A stretch of 6,276 bases of DNA from Oligoflexus sp. (lineage in GTDB: Bacteria; Bdellovibrionota_B; Oligoflexia; Oligoflexales; Oligoflexaceae). Where the stretch lies: assembly GCA_030151925.1 (NCBI GenBank), contig JASLCY010000035.1, positions 1 through 6,276 on the forward strand, in the 5' to 3' direction. Every line of letters begins with the position of its first letter. Positions within the stretch are counted from its first letter, which is position 1. Both the position numbers and the translations under genes were made by a program. Under the pieces are notes generated by a model that saw only the letters and a list, made by a program, of their open reading frames with translations, searched no databases and was not told where the DNA came from. Below, one piece after another: positions 4,628 to 6,276 of this stretch.

Positions 4628-6276
4628 ATGAAGCAACGCTTGACGAAGTTGGGCTGGCTCATCTTTTTGTTAATTGCCGCCGCGGGCTGCAAAACCATCC
4701 ACAACAGCATGAATGAAACCAAGCTGGTTTGCGGGCGGGAGTATTCGCCTTCCAAGGTTCTGGTCCAGCCTCTCGATCAAAACGGGGCGCCTTTCACCAG
4801 CGAGCAGTTGAAGCAGTTCGAGTTCGGGGTGATCGATGCCAAGGGCGCTTATAAACACGCAGGCACCGTCTTGAGCCGAGGCTGCGTTGAGTTCGACCAA
4901 CCGCAGGAAGGCGAACAGATCGCCTTCTACTCGAACAGCCTGCATCTTGCCGGAACTTTGCCGGACGCGGATTCGGTCGCTTTCAACAAACTGACCTTGA
5001 ATTCCGACCAAACCCAGCTCTATCCGGTCGAATGCCCCGATCAAGGTTTTTACGGGAATAAGAGCCTCGCGAATCCCTGGAGGGCTCAGATCGCCCCCGC
5101 GGGGCTTTATCGAGCGCAGATTACGGCTCGCAAAACCGGTGATAAGGCGACCCGAGTTTTATTCGAGGCGGGCTACGGGCAAAGACGCCTCGCGCTTCCC
5201 GCGACGATCGATACCAGCGGATTGGATGAGGGCGTCTATATCCTGGGAGTTTCGCTGAAATCCGTCAGCCCGAAAGCGATTGTCGGGACGACTCAAGCGC
5301 CGGATCAAGAGTGCCGTATGACTATCATCCATAACGCGCCGGAGATCGCTCGTGATCAGCTCGACATTCCCATATCGAAGTCCAAGGAGCTCATGGCCTG
5401 GTCGGTCCCTCCCGCCGATTACGAGAATCGTTACTGCCTCCAGCGCAATCCTTCCCATAATGAGTGCCGCGCGGAAGGTTCCTGCCAGGATCTAGCCAAG
5501 TACTCCAAAGGAAATATCCTGGCCCCGGCCGAGGGCGGCGTTTATCGGGCCTATTATTATCGAGTCGACAAGGCCGGCAATCAAAGCGCGCTGGCGTGCC
5601 ACAGCCTGGTCGTGAACGACGCCGGCAGCAACTTCATAGTAAAGTGGGCTAAAGAAGACTGGAACCATCCCATCGCCAACATGGAATTGCCTTACGGCAC
5701 TCTCTCCGCCCGGGTCGAGTTCGACAGGACCGGCCAAGTCAACGACGAGCTAAGCCATAGGCTCGAATGCAAGGTGGATTTCGTAAATAAGGATGGCGTT
5801 TCGATCCAAGGGACTTCAACTCAGTGTTTGTCAGGGAAATGCGCAGGGAAAACACTTGGAGAATTCACCCCCTGCAGCCCCGAGACGACTTTTAAGATCA
5901 ACGACGCCTTCAAGGCCGGCTATGCGATCGACAGCCTCGTGAAGATCACCTACCGAGTCTACGACGGCCGCGGGTTCACGGAAACCCATGAGGCCTCCGT
6001 CTGGGCGAACTCGAGCCGGTGGGGTTTGGAAGAGATCGCGGATCCGGAGAATGATGATCTCTATGAGCACTTTTTTCTAAATGGAAATTTTTACGGCAAG
6101 AATGGAGAAGGCCTTCAACTTTGGCAGGGAAATTCCTGGCTAAAGATTACCCCGGATGATTCCACGTGGAAATTTTATTCCTCCATGAATTTTGAAAACA
6201 ACATTTACGCGCTCTTCAAAATCGCTGACGATCAGCTCATAATAGCCAGGCTTGAAAACAACAAATGGGTTCAAAT
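4628..6276 (+). CDS. Large Cys-rich lipoprotein with Ig-like segments and a possible beta-propeller start, C-terminus off the window
   Basis: This frame is open for 549 codons to the right edge. Residues 1-20 are a type II signal peptide: K2, R4 and K7, then a hydrophobic core, with lipobox A-A-G-C21. Cys21 would be acylated. Lys22 at position +2 gives no inner-membrane retention signal by the E. coli rule, so the outer membrane is likely. Twelve further cysteines (35, 86, 136, 229, 270, 280, 286, 324, 381, 400, 405, 416) suggest periplasmic or surface disulfides. Segments such as Y-Y-R-V-D-K-A-G-N-Q-S at 310-320 and T-Y-R-V-Y-D-G-R-G-F at 441-450 look like strands of bacterial Ig-like domains. 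From about residue 479 the sequence changes to short W/N/Y-rich repeats resembling propeller blades, free of cysteine. A GAGG at 4617-4620 sits 7 nt before the ATG. The gene is divergent from the phosphatase. I do not recognise a specific family or ligand; adhesion or surface sensing is only a guess. Confidence 0.88.
   Translation, partial: MKQRLTKLGWLIFLLIAAAGCKTIHNSMNETKLVCGREYSPSKVLVQPLDQNGAPFTSEQLKQFEFGVIDAKGAYKHAGTVLSRGCVEFDQPQEGEQIAFYSNSLHLAGTLPDADSVAFNKLTLNSDQTQLYPVECPDQGFYGNKSLANPWRAQIAPAGLYRAQITARKTGDKATRVLFEAGYGQRRLALPATIDTSGLDEGVYILGVSLKSVSPKAIVGTTQAPDQECRMTIIHNAPEIARDQLDIPISKSKELMAWSVPPADYENRYCLQRNPSHNECRAEGSCQDLAKYSKGNILAPAEGGVYRAYYYRVDKAGNQSALACHSLVVNDAGSNFIVKWAKEDWNHPIANMELPYGTLSARVEFDRTGQVNDELSHRLECKVDFVNKDGVSIQGTSTQCLSGKCAGKTLGEFTPCSPETTFKINDAFKAGYAIDSLVKITYRVYDGRGFTETHEASVWANSSRWGLEEIADPENDDLYEHFFLNGNFYGKNGEGLQLWQGNSWLKITPDDSTWKFYSSMNFENNIYALFKIADDQLIIARLENNKWVQ

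Noticed and set aside
4670..5458. Minus-strand frames opposite the lipoprotein gene (4670-5044, 5159-5458)
   Set aside because: The plus strand is open for 549 codons with a clear lipoprotein signal peptide and ribosome binding site. The antisense frames have no motif.

Overview
The window looks like chromosomal DNA from a Gram-negative, probably motile or environmentally sensing bacterium. Supporting signs are a signal-peptide protein that resembles an outer-membrane beta-barrel, a large type II signal-peptide lipoprotein, a CheY-type response regulator, a CheX-like protein and an RsbU-type phosphatase. Hand-counted G+C is about 57-63% in sampled coding lines. The lipoprotein style (Cys-rich, Ig-like, long) and the stand-alone signalling proteins would fit a Bdellovibrionota/Oligoflexia-type or other deltaproteobacterial-grade organism. 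That placement is a guess from style, not from a marker gene. No rRNA, tRNA, CRISPR array, transposase or phage gene is visible.

Layout. Minus strand, from right to left: a CheY-like receiver (about 2313-2693), then 26 nt later a TIGR01777/YfcH-type NAD(P)-dependent epimerase fused to a C-terminal SRPBCC domain (904-2286), then 58 nt later the start of a secreted, probable outer-membrane beta-barrel protein that runs off the left edge (1-845). On the plus strand, divergent from the receiver, lies a CheX-like protein (about 2760-3332). Its stop overlaps by 6 bp, tail to tail, with a minus-strand PAS + SpoIIE/PP2C serine phosphatase (3327-4550). Divergent from the phosphatase is a plus-strand lipoprotein of at least 549 residues (4628-6276) that runs off the right edge.

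The window is gene-dense. The gaps are about 58, 26, 66 and 77 nt, and no stretch over 300 bases lacks a gene. The two divergent gaps (2694-2759 and 4551-4627) carry the most regulatory-looking sequence: a 17-bp near-palindrome in the first, and in the second a consensus TATAAT with a perfect 12-bp palindrome placed between it and the phosphatase ribosome binding site.

How the genes may work together: the receiver, the CheX-like protein (CheX proteins dephosphorylate CheY~P through an E-x-x-N motif, which is present) and the PAS-PP2C phosphatase (such enzymes usually act on phosphorylated STAS anti-anti-sigma proteins) are consecutive signalling genes. They could form one small signalling module. 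No histidine kinase, STAS protein or anti-sigma kinase is in the window, so partners must lie elsewhere. The epimerase and the two envelope proteins have no evident mechanistic link to the module.
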